NCBI RefSeq assembly: GCF_900142365.1
Contig: NZ_FRAP01000001.1
Span: 186,001 to 250,000 of the forward strand
Reading direction: 5' to 3'
Origin: Pseudonocardia thermophila
GTDB taxonomy: Bacteria; Actinomycetota; Actinomycetes; Mycobacteriales; Pseudonocardiaceae
Length of the DNA stretch: 64,000 nt
Under the pieces are notes generated by a model. That model worked only from the letters and a program-made list of their open reading frames with translations, was not told the DNA's origin and searched no databases. The position numbers were made by a program, and so were the translations under genes. Position 1 is the stretch's first letter, and each line of letters begins with the position of its first letter. Below, piece by piece: positions 55,563 through 63,828 of this stretch.

Positions 55563-56732
55563 ATGCAGCGCAGCAGCGAACGCATCCTGACCACCCATGT
55601 CGGCAGCCTCGCCCGTCCGCGGCCGCTGCTGGAGCAGATGCGGGAGAAGGAGCACGGCCGCCCCTACGACGTCGACGGCTACTCGAAGCTGGTCGCCGAC
55701 GCGGTCACCGAGGTCGTCGGCAAGCAGGTGGAGGCCGGGCTGGACGTCGTCACCGACGGTGAGATGAGCAAGGTCAGCTTCTTGACCTACGTCAAGGACC
55801 GGCTGTCCGGGTTCGCCGCGGGCACCGGGGAGAAGCTGATGCCGCCGTCGTGGCAGGTCGAGATCGACGCGTTCCCCGAGTACTACGCCGATTACCTGGG
55901 CAAGTACACCGAGCAGGTCTCCCCCATGACGACCATGGTGTGCACGGGCCCGGTGTCCTACGTGGGCCACGAGCAGCTGCGCACCGACATCGAGAACCTG
56001 CGCGCCGCGCTCGCGGCGCAGCCGGAGGGCGCGGTCACCGAGGCGTTCCTGCCGTCGACGAGCCCGTCCGGGTTCGGCCGCAATGAGTACTACGCCAGCG
56101 AGGGCGAGTACCTCTCCGCGGTCGCTGAGGCGCTGCGCGAGGAGTACCTCGCCATCGTCGAGGCCGGGTTCCTGCTCCAGGTCGACGACCCGTGGCTGAT
56201 CGAGTACCTGTCGGAGAACCCGGCGACCACGCCCGAGCAGCGCCGCGCCGCGGCCGAGCAGCACATCGAGATCCTCAACCACGCGCTGCGCGGCATCCCA
56301 CCGGAGAAGATCCGACTGCACACCTGCTACGGGCTCAACCACGGCCCGCGGGTGCACGACATCCCCTTCGCCGAGGTCGCGCCGCTGATGCTGCGGATCA
56401 ACGCGGGCGCGTACTCGTTCGAGGTGGCTAACCCGCGCCACCAGCACGAGTGGAAGATCTGGCGGGACCTGCCGCTGCCCGACGGCAAGATCCTCATCCC
56501 CGGCCTGGTCGGGCACGCCACCAACTACGTGGAGCATCCCGAGCTGATCGCCGACACCATCGAGCTCTACGCCGGCATCGTCGGCCGTGAGAACGTGATC
56601 GCGGGCGCGGACTGCGGGTTCTCCTCCCGCGCCTCGTTCAAGCCCGAGGTGCACCCGACGGTCGTGTGGGAGAAGTTCCGCGCGCTCAGCGAGGGAGCGC
56701 GGATCGCGAGCGCGCGGCTCTGGGGGCGATGA
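55563..56732 (+). CDS. MetE C-terminal-like methyltransferase family protein
   Basis: The 389-aa barrel protein resembles the catalytic half of cobalamin-independent methionine synthase and the related epoxyalkane:coenzyme M transferase. It has TTHVGSLARPRPLLEQM, VVTDGEMSK, and zinc-ligand candidates LHTCYGLNHGPR and GADCGFSSRA. It lacks the N-terminal MetE domain, and the cell already has MetH. The true reaction is unknown; thiol alkylation is likely. Confidence 0.8.
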   Translation: MQRSSERILTTHVGSLARPRPLLEQMREKEHGRPYDVDGYSKLVADAVTEVVGKQVEAGLDVVTDGEMSKVSFLTYVKDRLSGFAAGTGEKLMPPSWQVEIDAFPEYYADYLGKYTEQVSPMTTMVCTGPVSYVGHEQLRTDIENLRAALAAQPEGAVTEAFLPSTSPSGFGRNEYYASEGEYLSAVAEALREEYLAIVEAGFLLQVDDPWLIEYLSENPATTPEQRRAAAEQHIEILNHALRGIPPEKIRLHTCYGLNHGPRVHDIPFAEVAPLMLRINAGAYSFEVANPRHQHEWKIWRDLPLPDGKILIPGLVGHATNYVEHPELIADTIELYAGIVGRENVIAGADCGFSSRASFKPEVHPTVVWEKFRALSEGARIASARLWGR

Positions 56733-56769
56733 GCCGCATTCCATGACCGGGCCGGATACGGTCGCGGTC

Positions 56770-57264
56770 ATGAAGCAGCAACGCAGGGCCCGGGCCATCG
56801 CGATGACGCCCGAGGAGATCGACGCCTTCCTCGCCGAGGAACGGGTCTGCCGGGTCGCCACGATCAGCCCGAGCGGGCCGCACGTCACCCCGCTCTGGTA
56901 CGTCTGGCACGGCGGGGCGCTGTGGCTGACGTCGATCGCGCGCAGCCAGCGCTGGATCGATCTCCAGCGGGACCCGCGCGTCGCCGTGGTCGTCGATGCC
57001 GGCGGGGCCGACTACACGCAGCTGCGCGGCGTGGAGATCCAGGGTCGGGTCGAGGTGGTCGGCGAGGTGCCGCGCACCGGCGAGCCCTGCCCCGAGCTGG
57101 ACGGGCCCGAGCAGGCGTTCGCCGATCGCTACAACAACGGCAAGGTCGTGCACGACGGGAAGCACGCCTGGCTGAAGGTCGTCCCCGAGAAGATCACCAG
57201 CTGGGACTTCCGCAAGCCCGCGGCGCAGGCGAACGTGCGCCGGCGCGTCGAGACCACCCCGTGA
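56770..57264 (+). CDS. pyridoxamine-5'-phosphate-oxidase-like (FDOR) protein
   Basis: The 164-aa split-barrel flavin/F420-binding protein has RVCRVATISPSGPHVTPLWY, SQRWIDLQRDPRVAVVVDAG and LRGVEIQGRVEVV. This is the pattern of FDOR-B/PPOX proteins of actinobacteria, which reduce or bind flavin, F420 or heme derivatives. The ATG at 56770 (MKQQRRAR) is preferred over one nine codons upstream. Confidence 0.82.
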   Translation: MKQQRRARAIAMTPEEIDAFLAEERVCRVATISPSGPHVTPLWYVWHGGALWLTSIARSQRWIDLQRDPRVAVVVDAGGADYTQLRGVEIQGRVEVVGEVPRTGEPCPELDGPEQAFADRYNNGKVVHDGKHAWLKVVPEKITSWDFRKPAAQANVRRRVETTP

Positions 57265-57270
57265 CGATCG

Positions 57271-57310
57271 GACGGCGCCGATGGCCGCGTGCGCGGCCAT
57301 CGGCGCCGTC
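57271..57310. terminator. bidirectional hairpin terminator
   Basis: GACGGCGCCGATGGCCGCG pairs perfectly with its complement (57292-57310) around a two- to three-base loop. It lies between the convergent ends of the FDOR gene and the acyl-CoA dehydrogenase operon. Confidence 0.85.
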
Positions 57311-57315
57311 GTGCG

Positions 57316-58341
57316 TCACGGCGTGCCCACCACCATCGGCCACAGACCAGCCGGGCCGGCCTCCAGCGCGAGCCGGCCGACGAGGTCGTTCCACTCCGCC
57401 TCGCTGCCGTCCTCGTCCCGCCACGCCCACAGCCGGGTCGTGGTCAGCCGCAGCCGGTGCTCGCGGGTGAAGCCGATCGCGCCGTGCACCTGGTGCGCGA
57501 TCCGCGCGACGACGCCGGCGGCCTCGCTGGTCCGCGACTTCGCCGCGGCGACGGCCAGCTGCACCTCGGCGTCGCCGAAGCCGGCGCGGTCGATCTTGCG
57601 TGCGGCCACGGCGACGGCGGACTGCGCCGCGGCCACCTCGCCGGCGGCGAGGGCCAGCTGCTGCTGGATCGCCTGGAAGCGGCCGATCGGCCGGCCGAAC
57701 TGGATGCGCTCCCCCGCGTACTGCACGGCCGCGGTGAGCGCTCCGCGGGCCGCGCCCGCGAGCAGCGCAGCCCGCCCGAACGCGCCGCGCAGCCGCAGCT
57801 CGGAGCCCACCCGGTCGTCGACACCGGCGACGGTGATCGCGCCGTCGACGGTCACGGTGTCGCGCGGCTCCTCGGCGACGTTGGTGCCGTCGGTGATCTC
57901 CACGCCCGCCGGGTCGATCAGCAGGACCGCGTCCCCGGCGAGCACGACGATCCCGGCGGCGGACCGCGCCCACGGCACCCGCCGCAGCGTGCCCGCCGCC
58001 CGCCGCGCGGTGCGGTCGACGTCCAGATCTGCGGTGGCCAGTGTCAGCGGTCCGTCCGGCAGCGGGATGCCGGCCGTGTGCAGCAGCCATCCGGCGGTGA
58101 GGTCGGTCTCCACGAGCGGGACGCGCCCGGCGAACTCACCTGCCGCACCGAGCACGACGGCGGACTCGACGAACCCGGCACCGCTCCCGCCCACCTCCTC
58201 GGGCAGGGTCAGGCGGGCCAGGCCGGTCTCCTCGAGGGTCGACCACAGGGCGGCGTCGAAGCCGGAGCCCTCCGCGTCGGCGTCGGAGAAGACGGAGGTG
58301 GCCAGATCCTGCAGCTCGTTGGTCTCGGTCTCGGTGGTCAT
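57316..58341 (-). CDS. acyl-CoA dehydrogenase-like subunit
   Basis: The 341-aa protein has the acyl-CoA dehydrogenase fold (LEETGLARLTLPEEVGGSGA, AVQYAGERIQFGRPIGRFQA, HQVHGAIGFTREHRL) but is shorter than usual, and the middle domain lacks clear catalytic motifs. It is probably the partner chain of the dehydrogenase encoded just upstream, as in heterotetrameric FadE pairs of steroid degraders. Its ATG overlaps the upstream stop (ATGA). Confidence 0.85.
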   Translation of the reverse strand: MTTETETNELQDLATSVFSDADAEGSGFDAALWSTLEETGLARLTLPEEVGGSGAGFVESAVVLGAAGEFAGRVPLVETDLTAGWLLHTAGIPLPDGPLTLATADLDVDRTARRAAGTLRRVPWARSAAGIVVLAGDAVLLIDPAGVEITDGTNVAEEPRDTVTVDGAITVAGVDDRVGSELRLRGAFGRAALLAGAARGALTAAVQYAGERIQFGRPIGRFQAIQQQLALAAGEVAAAQSAVAVAARKIDRAGFGDAEVQLAVAAAKSRTSEAAGVVARIAHQVHGAIGFTREHRLRLTTTRLWAWRDEDGSEAEWNDLVGRLALEAGPAGLWPMVVGTP

Positions 58342-59498
58342 CGCAGCCCCAGTCCGCGCGCGACGATGCCGCGCAGCACCTCGTTGGTCCCGCCGCGCAG
58401 GGTGAAGCCCGGCGCGTGCAGCACGGATTCGGCGAGCAGCCGGGCGAACCCGGGCTCGGCCCCCGGATCGGGCGGGATCGACACCAGCAGCCGGGCCGCG
58501 TCGATCACTTCGTTCTCGAAGCGGGTGCCCAGGTCCTTGACGACGGCCGCGGCCAGCTCCGGGGCGTGCCCGGCCTCCAGCGCACCGGCGATCGACAGCG
58601 ACATCCCGCGCAGCGTCCACAGCCGGGACACGAGCGAACCGACCTGGCGGCGGATGCCCGGGTCGGTGACGCCCTGCAGCTCCCCGATCAGCGCGGAGAG
58701 CAGCGGATAGGTGGACAGGAACCGCTCGGGTCCGCTGCGCTCGAAGGCGAGCTCGCTGGTGACCTGGTGCCAGCCGTTGCCGATCTCGCCGAGCACCATC
58801 GAGTCCGGCACGAAGACCTTGTCGAAGACGACCTCGTTGAAGTGGTGCGCCCCGGTGAGCAGCGGGATGGGCCGCACCGTCACGCCGGGGGCGCGCAGGT
58901 CCACGATCAGCTGCGACAGCCCGGCGTGGCGGTTCTTCTCGTCGGGCGGGGAGGTGCGCACCAACGCGAAGAACGCGTGGGCGCGGTGCCCGCCGGACGT
59001 CCAGATCTTGGTGCCGGTCAGCTCCCAGCCGCCGTCCACGCGGACCGCGCGGGAGCGAACGCTGGCCAGGTCGGAGCCGGAGTCCGGCTCACTCATGCCG
59101 ATGCCGAAGTAGATCTCACCGGCGGCGATGCCGGGCAGGAACTTCTGCCGCTGCTCCTCGGTGCCGAACCGCATCAGCGACGGGCCGATCTGCCGGTCGG
59201 CGACCCAGTGCGCGGCCACCGGGGCCCCCGCAGCGAGGAGCTCCTCGGTGACGACGTAGCGATCCAGCGGCGAGGCTCCGTGCCCGCCGTACTCCGTGGG
59301 GATGGTCATGCCGATCCAGCCGCGGCGCGCCAGCTCCTTGGTGAACCGCTCGTCCCAGCCGGACAGCCAGACGTCCGCTCTGGGCGTCCAGAGCCCGGCT
59401 TCGAGTTCCTGCTGGAGGAATTCGCGGACGGAGGCTCGCAGCGCCGCGACACGGGGCGGCAGCTCGATCGGTGGCGGTACCAACGCTGGCAGACTCAC
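58338..59498 (-). CDS. acyl-CoA dehydrogenase
   Basis: The 386-aa flavoenzyme has GWIGMTIPTEYGGHGASPLD, the FAD/substrate segment FGIGMSEPDSGSDLASVRSR and TGTKIWTSGGHRAH. Its C-terminus is RGGTNEVLRGIVARGLGLR, typical of FadE proteins. It oxidises an acyl-CoA, probably as an alpha2-beta2 complex with its coupled neighbour. The start is one of two in-frame GTG codons; 59498 is chosen by length. Confidence 0.88.
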   Translation of the reverse strand: MSLPALVPPPIELPPRVAALRASVREFLQQELEAGLWTPRADVWLSGWDERFTKELARRGWIGMTIPTEYGGHGASPLDRYVVTEELLAAGAPVAAHWVADRQIGPSLMRFGTEEQRQKFLPGIAAGEIYFGIGMSEPDSGSDLASVRSRAVRVDGGWELTGTKIWTSGGHRAHAFFALVRTSPPDEKNRHAGLSQLIVDLRAPGVTVRPIPLLTGAHHFNEVVFDKVFVPDSMVLGEIGNGWHQVTSELAFERSGPERFLSTYPLLSALIGELQGVTDPGIRRQVGSLVSRLWTLRGMSLSIAGALEAGHAPELAAAVVKDLGTRFENEVIDAARLLVSIPPDPGAEPGFARLLAESVLHAPGFTLRGGTNEVLRGIVARGLGLR

Positions 59499-59560
59499 CC
59501 GCACATCCTGCACCGCCTCGCGCGCTGCGCACTGTGCGGTTCGGCACAGCCGTCCCACGG

Positions 59561-61036
59561 TCAGTGGGCAGGAGCCCCCTGGGGGGTCCGCACGAAGAAC
59601 GCGCCCACGATCGCCACCAGCGACAGCACCGCGGCCACCAGGAACGCCGTGTGGATCCCGCCGACCGTGGCCTCCACCGGCGCCGCGCCCGCCGCGGCGA
59701 GCGAGCCCGCCCGTGCGCTCATCACGCTGACCAGCAAGGCGACCCCGGCGGCTCCGGCGAGCTGCTGCGTGGTGCCGAAGATCGCGCTGCCGTAGGAGTA
59801 GAACCGCGGCTGCACCGCGCCGAGGCCCGAGGTGAACAGCGGCGTGAACACGAACGCCAGGCCCACCGACAGCGTGATGTGGAACGCCAGGAGCAGCGCG
59901 ATCCCGGTCTGCGCGGTGAACAGCGTCGTCGACCACAGCGCCAGGCTGGTCACCACCACACCGGGCGCGAGCAGCCGCCGCGCCCCGACCCGGTCGTAGA
60001 GCCGGCCGACGACGGGGCCGAGCAGCCCCATCACCAGGCCGCCGGGCAGCAGCACCAGGCCGGACGTCTGCACGTCGAGGCCCATGATCTCCTGCATGTA
60101 GATCGGCAGCAGGATGATCGCCCCGAACAGGACCGTCATCATCAGCACCATCAGCACGGCCGCGATCGTGAAGCCGCCCGAGGTGAACGTGCGCAGGTCG
60201 AGCAGCGCGTCGTCGGTGCGCTGCAGCTGCAGCTGGCGGACGACGAACACCGTCAGCACCGCCGCGCCGCCCACGATCGGCACCCAGGCCGGCACGCCGC
60301 CGGCGCCCCCGCCTTCGTGGCCGAACGCACTCAGCCCGTATACCAGGGCGCCGAACCCGATCCCGGACAGCAGCACCGAGACCACGTCGACGCGGACCCG
60401 CTCGGGCTCGCCGACGTCGATCATGCTGCGGATCCCGAACGCCAGCGCGGCCAGCGCGATCGGCAGCACCAGCCAGTACAGGGCTCGCCAGCCCAGCGAG
60501 TGCAGCACGAACCCGGAGATCGTCGGGCCGATCGCGGGCGCCACGGCGATGACCGTGCCGATGTTGCCCATGACCGCACCGCGCCGCTCCCCCGGGACCA
60601 GCTTCATGACGGTCGTCATGAGCAGCGGCATCATGATCGCCGTTCCGCTGGCCTGCACGACCCGCGCGGCCAGCAGCACCTCGAACGACGGCGCCAGCGC
60701 GGCGAGCAGTGTGCCCGCGCTGAACAGCGTCATGGCCAGCATGAACAGCACGCGGGTGCGGATGCGCCGGATGAGGAACCCGGTGACCGGGATGACCACG
60801 GCCATCGTCAGCAGGAACCCGGAGGTCAGCCACTGGCCCTGGCTGTAGTCGACGCGCAGGTCCTCCGCGAGCACGGGCAGCGCGATGCTCATGATCGTCT
60901 CGTTGAGGATCACGACGAACGTCGAGACGAGCAGCACCGCGATGATCATGACGTCGCGGCGCGGCATCGCCCCGGGCGCCGCCGCGGAGGTGAACGGCGA
61001 GGATCCCTCGTCGATCTGCGTTGTCTGGTCTGTCAC
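59561..61036 (-). CDS. DHA2-family MFS exporter (EmrB/LfrA-like)
   Basis: The 491-aa protein has about 14 hydrophobic helices. It has helix-1 motif STFVVILNETIMSIALPVLA, motif A-like loop GFLIRRIRTRVLFML and motif C IAVAPAIGPTISGFVLHSLG. It would expel drugs or metabolites. GTG at 61036 has GAGG upstream and is preferred to an ATG further up. It diverges from gabD. Confidence 0.88.
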   Translation of the reverse strand: MTDQTTQIDEGSSPFTSAAAPGAMPRRDVMIIAVLLVSTFVVILNETIMSIALPVLAEDLRVDYSQGQWLTSGFLLTMAVVIPVTGFLIRRIRTRVLFMLAMTLFSAGTLLAALAPSFEVLLAARVVQASGTAIMMPLLMTTVMKLVPGERRGAVMGNIGTVIAVAPAIGPTISGFVLHSLGWRALYWLVLPIALAALAFGIRSMIDVGEPERVRVDVVSVLLSGIGFGALVYGLSAFGHEGGGAGGVPAWVPIVGGAAVLTVFVVRQLQLQRTDDALLDLRTFTSGGFTIAAVLMVLMMTVLFGAIILLPIYMQEIMGLDVQTSGLVLLPGGLVMGLLGPVVGRLYDRVGARRLLAPGVVVTSLALWSTTLFTAQTGIALLLAFHITLSVGLAFVFTPLFTSGLGAVQPRFYSYGSAIFGTTQQLAGAAGVALLVSVMSARAGSLAAAGAAPVEATVGGIHTAFLVAAVLSLVAIVGAFFVRTPQGAPAH

Positions 61037-61167
61037 GGGAAACCTCAGCCGTCTCGTAGTCGGATCCATTCCCAATCTAGGGAGGAGGACCGACACGAAC
61101 CTCCGAATTCATCGGTGCTCGCCCCGCGCCGCTGCGCCCGCCACGTCGCGGTGCGAGGATCACGCAC

Positions 61168-62649
61168 ATGGCGAACACCCCCACCGCGCAGGACGAGCAC
61201 CGCGTCGTCGAGGCCGCCCCGACCGGCCTTTTCATCGGCGGGGAATGGCGATCGGCCACCGGGGACCGGACGCTGGTGGTGGAGGATCCCTCGACGGGCG
61301 AACCGCTCACGGAAGTGGCCGACGCCACACCGGCCGACGGCGCCGCCGCGCTCGACGCGGCCGTCGCCGCGCAGGACTCCTTCGCCCGGATGGCGCCGCG
61401 CGACCGCGGGGAGATCCTGCGTCGCACCTACGAGATCATGACCGCCCGCGCCGACGATCTCGCGCTGCTGATGACCCTGGAGATGGGCAAGCCGCTCGCC
61501 GAGGCCAAGGGCGAGATCGCCTACGCCGCGGAGTTCTTCCGCTGGTTCAGCGAGGAGGCCGTGCGCATCGACGGCGGCTACGCGATCGCGCCCAACGGGG
61601 CCAGCCGGTTCCTGATCCACAAGCAGCCCGTCGGCGTCTGCCTGTTCATCACGCCGTGGAACTTCCCGGCAGCGATGGGCGCCCGCAAGATCGCCCCGGC
61701 GGTGGCAGCGGGCTGCACGATGGTGATCAAGCCGTCCGAGCTGACCCCGCTGTCCATGCACATGATCGCCGACATCCTCACCGAGGCGGGCCTGCCGCCC
61801 GGTGTGCTCAACGTCGTCACGACGTCGGAGGCGGGCCCGGTGATGGAACCGCTGATCCGTGACGGGCGGGCGCGCAAGCTGTCGTTCACCGGGTCCACGC
61901 CGGTGGGCCGGATCCTGCTGGCGCAGTCCGCCGAGAAAGTGCTGCGCACCTCGATGGAGCTGGGCGGCAACGCACCGTTCCTGGTCTTCGACGACGCCGA
62001 CCTGGACAAGGCCGTGGAGGGCGCGATGCTCGCGAAGATGCGCAACATGGGCGAGGCCTGCACGGCGGCCAACCGCTTCCTCGTGCACCGCTCGGTGGCC
62101 GAGCCGTTCGCCGAGAAGCTGGCCGAGCGGATGGGGACGCTCACCGTCGGCCGCGGCACCGAGGAGGGCGTGCAGGTCGGTCCGCTCGTGGACGGCAAGA
62201 GCCGCGCGAAGGTCGACGGCCTCGTGCGCGACGCCGTCGAGAAGGGCGCCGATGTCGTCGTCGGCGCGGAGCCGGTGGACGGGCCGGGCTACTTCTACCG
62301 GCCCACCGTGCTCCGGGACGTGCCGATCCAGGCCCGGATGGTCCGCGAGGAGATCTTCGGCCCGGTCGCGCCGATCACGGTCTTCGACGACGATGACCAG
62401 GCCCTCGCCGCGGCCAACGACAGCGAGTTCGGCCTGGTCAGCTACGTGTTCACGGAGAACCTGGACCGAGCTCTGCGGGTGTCGGAGCGGCTGGAGTCCG
62501 GCATGGTCGGGCTCAACACCGGCCTGGTCTCGAACCCCGCGGCGCCGTTCGGCGGCGTGAAGCAGTCGGGTCTGGGGCGCGAGGGCGGCCGGATCGGGAT
62601 CGAGGAGTTCCTCGAGACCAAGTACGTCGCCATCGGCTTCTCCGGCTGA
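61168..62649 (+). CDS. gabD: NAD(P)-dependent succinate-semialdehyde dehydrogenase
   Basis: The 493-aa aldehyde dehydrogenase has the nucleotide loop ITPWNFPAAMGARKIAPAVA, KPSELTPLSM, FTGSTPVGR, the catalytic Glu in MELGGNAPFLVFDDAD and catalytic Cys298 in GEACTAANRF. KQSGLGREGGRIGIEEFLET at the C-terminus is typical of GabD/succinate-semialdehyde enzymes. It would convert succinate semialdehyde to succinate. No GABA aminotransferase gene is adjacent. Confidence 0.9.
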   Translation: MANTPTAQDEHRVVEAAPTGLFIGGEWRSATGDRTLVVEDPSTGEPLTEVADATPADGAAALDAAVAAQDSFARMAPRDRGEILRRTYEIMTARADDLALLMTLEMGKPLAEAKGEIAYAAEFFRWFSEEAVRIDGGYAIAPNGASRFLIHKQPVGVCLFITPWNFPAAMGARKIAPAVAAGCTMVIKPSELTPLSMHMIADILTEAGLPPGVLNVVTTSEAGPVMEPLIRDGRARKLSFTGSTPVGRILLAQSAEKVLRTSMELGGNAPFLVFDDADLDKAVEGAMLAKMRNMGEACTAANRFLVHRSVAEPFAEKLAERMGTLTVGRGTEEGVQVGPLVDGKSRAKVDGLVRDAVEKGADVVVGAEPVDGPGYFYRPTVLRDVPIQARMVREEIFGPVAPITVFDDDDQALAAANDSEFGLVSYVFTENLDRALRVSERLESGMVGLNTGLVSNPAAPFGGVKQSGLGREGGRIGIEEFLETKYVAIGFSG

Positions 62650-62680
62650 ACCCGGCCGGGCCTGCCCGGGCGGAGAGTCT

Positions 62681-62701
62681 TATCGCCAGTTATTGGCGAT
62701 A
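62681..62701. promoter_or_regulatory. palindromic operator candidate before the cobalt/nickel transporter
   Basis: Perfect arms TATCGCCA (62681-62688) and TGGCGATA (62694-62701) surround GTTAT, 62 bp before the cbiM start. The A+T-rich centre and position suit a metal-responsive repressor. No B12 riboswitch is seen in the 113-bp leader. Confidence 0.6.
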
Positions 62702-62763
62702 GCAGAGCATGCGCATTAGCCTCCCGTTGTCACTGCTTGTGGTGACCGGACACGGGAGGTGGC

Positions 62764-63486
62764 ATGGTCGCCGGCCGCACGAGCGACGTCGTCGTCGCGA
62801 TGCACATGAGCGACGGGCTCCTGGACGCACCGACCGTCGCGGTCTTCTGGGCCGTGGCGGTCGTCGGGCTCGCGATCTGCGCCGCCCGGGCGCGCCGTGA
62901 GCTGGACGAACGGACCGCGCCGATGGCCGGGCTGGTCACAGCGTTCGTGTTCGCCGTCCAGATGATCAACTTCCCGATCCTGCCCGGGGCCAGCGGCCAC
63001 CTGCTCGGCGGGGCGCTGGTCGCGGTGCTCGTCGGGCCGTGGGTGGGCGCGCTGTGCGTGGCCGTGGTGCTGGTCGTGCAGGCGCTGCTGTTCGCCGACG
63101 GCGGACTCACCACGCTCGGCGCCAGCATCGTCAACATGGCGCTGATCAGCACCTTCGTCGGCTACGGCGTGATCGTCGCGCTGCGCGGCCTGACCCGCCG
63201 CAGCCGGGGCGGTCTGGTGGCCGCGGCGTTCCTCGCCGGGCTGGTCGGCACCGTCGCGGCGGCACTCGGGTTCGTCGTCGAGTACGCGATCGGCGGGGCG
63301 GCCCCCGTCGACCTGGGCACGGTCCTCGGGCTGATGGTCGGGCTGCACGCCCTCATCGGGATCGGCGAAGGGCTGATCACGGCGGCGACCGTCGGGGCGG
63401 TGGCCGCGATCCGGCCCGACCTGGTGTACGCGCTGCGCGGCAGCGCCCCCGTCCTGGAGCTGCGGACCACCGGGAGCACGTCGTGA
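62764..63486 (+). CDS. cbiM: energy-coupling-factor cobalt/nickel transporter, substrate-binding component CbiM
   Basis: The 240-aa membrane protein (about seven helices) binds Co2+ or Ni2+. In this family the metal is held by the free N-terminal Met and His2 of MHxxDG plus a conserved inner His. Here MHMSDGLLDA occurs at codon 13 (ATG at 62800). The only good ribosome site (GGGAGGT) serves the ATG at 62764, giving MVAGRTSDVVVA as an extra 12 residues. Either translation starts at 62800 or the extension is removed. It overlaps cbiN (GTGA). Confidence 0.92.
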   Translation: MVAGRTSDVVVAMHMSDGLLDAPTVAVFWAVAVVGLAICAARARRELDERTAPMAGLVTAFVFAVQMINFPILPGASGHLLGGALVAVLVGPWVGALCVAVVLVVQALLFADGGLTTLGASIVNMALISTFVGYGVIVALRGLTRRSRGGLVAAAFLAGLVGTVAAALGFVVEYAIGGAAPVDLGTVLGLMVGLHALIGIGEGLITAATVGAVAAIRPDLVYALRGSAPVLELRTTGSTS

Positions 63487-63827
63487 CGGCCACGGATCGT
63501 CGCCTGCTCGGCTTCTTCGCCGGATTCCTCGTCGTCGCGCTCGTCGTCGCGGGCGGGCTGTCGTACCTGGCCAGCCCCGATCCCGACGGGCTGGACACGG
63601 TGACCCTGCACGGCTGCGAGACCGGCGAGGGCGAGGAGCTGTCCGGCACCTGCATCGCCCAGCACGCCACCGACAGCGCGACCGCGGGCAGTCCGCTGGC
63701 CGACTACGCGATCGGCGGCGCCGAGGGCAGCACCGGCCTGGCCGGGGTGATCGGCGTGCTGGTGTGCGTCGCGGTGGCCGGGGTGCTGTTCCGGCTGCTG
63801 CGCCGCCGCACGACGACAGGTTCCTGA
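63483..63827 (+). CDS. cobalt/nickel ECF transporter component CbiN/PDGLE type
   Basis: The 114-aa protein has two membrane helices (about 8-28 and 87-105) around an extracytoplasmic loop with SPDPDGLDTV, the PDGLE-type motif of CbiN-like subunits. It has two Cys in that loop. GTG start overlapping the cbiM stop. In homologues this subunit contacts CbiM and is needed for metal loading. Confidence 0.88.
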   Translation: MTATDRRLLGFFAGFLVVALVVAGGLSYLASPDPDGLDTVTLHGCETGEGEELSGTCIAQHATDSATAGSPLADYAIGGAEGSTGLAGVIGVLVCVAVAGVLFRLLRRRTTTGS

Positions 63828-63828
63828 G

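Noticed and set aside
62650..62763. Cobalamin riboswitch at cbiM
   Set aside because: The 113-bp gap is shorter than a normal cobalamin riboswitch and shows only a palindrome.
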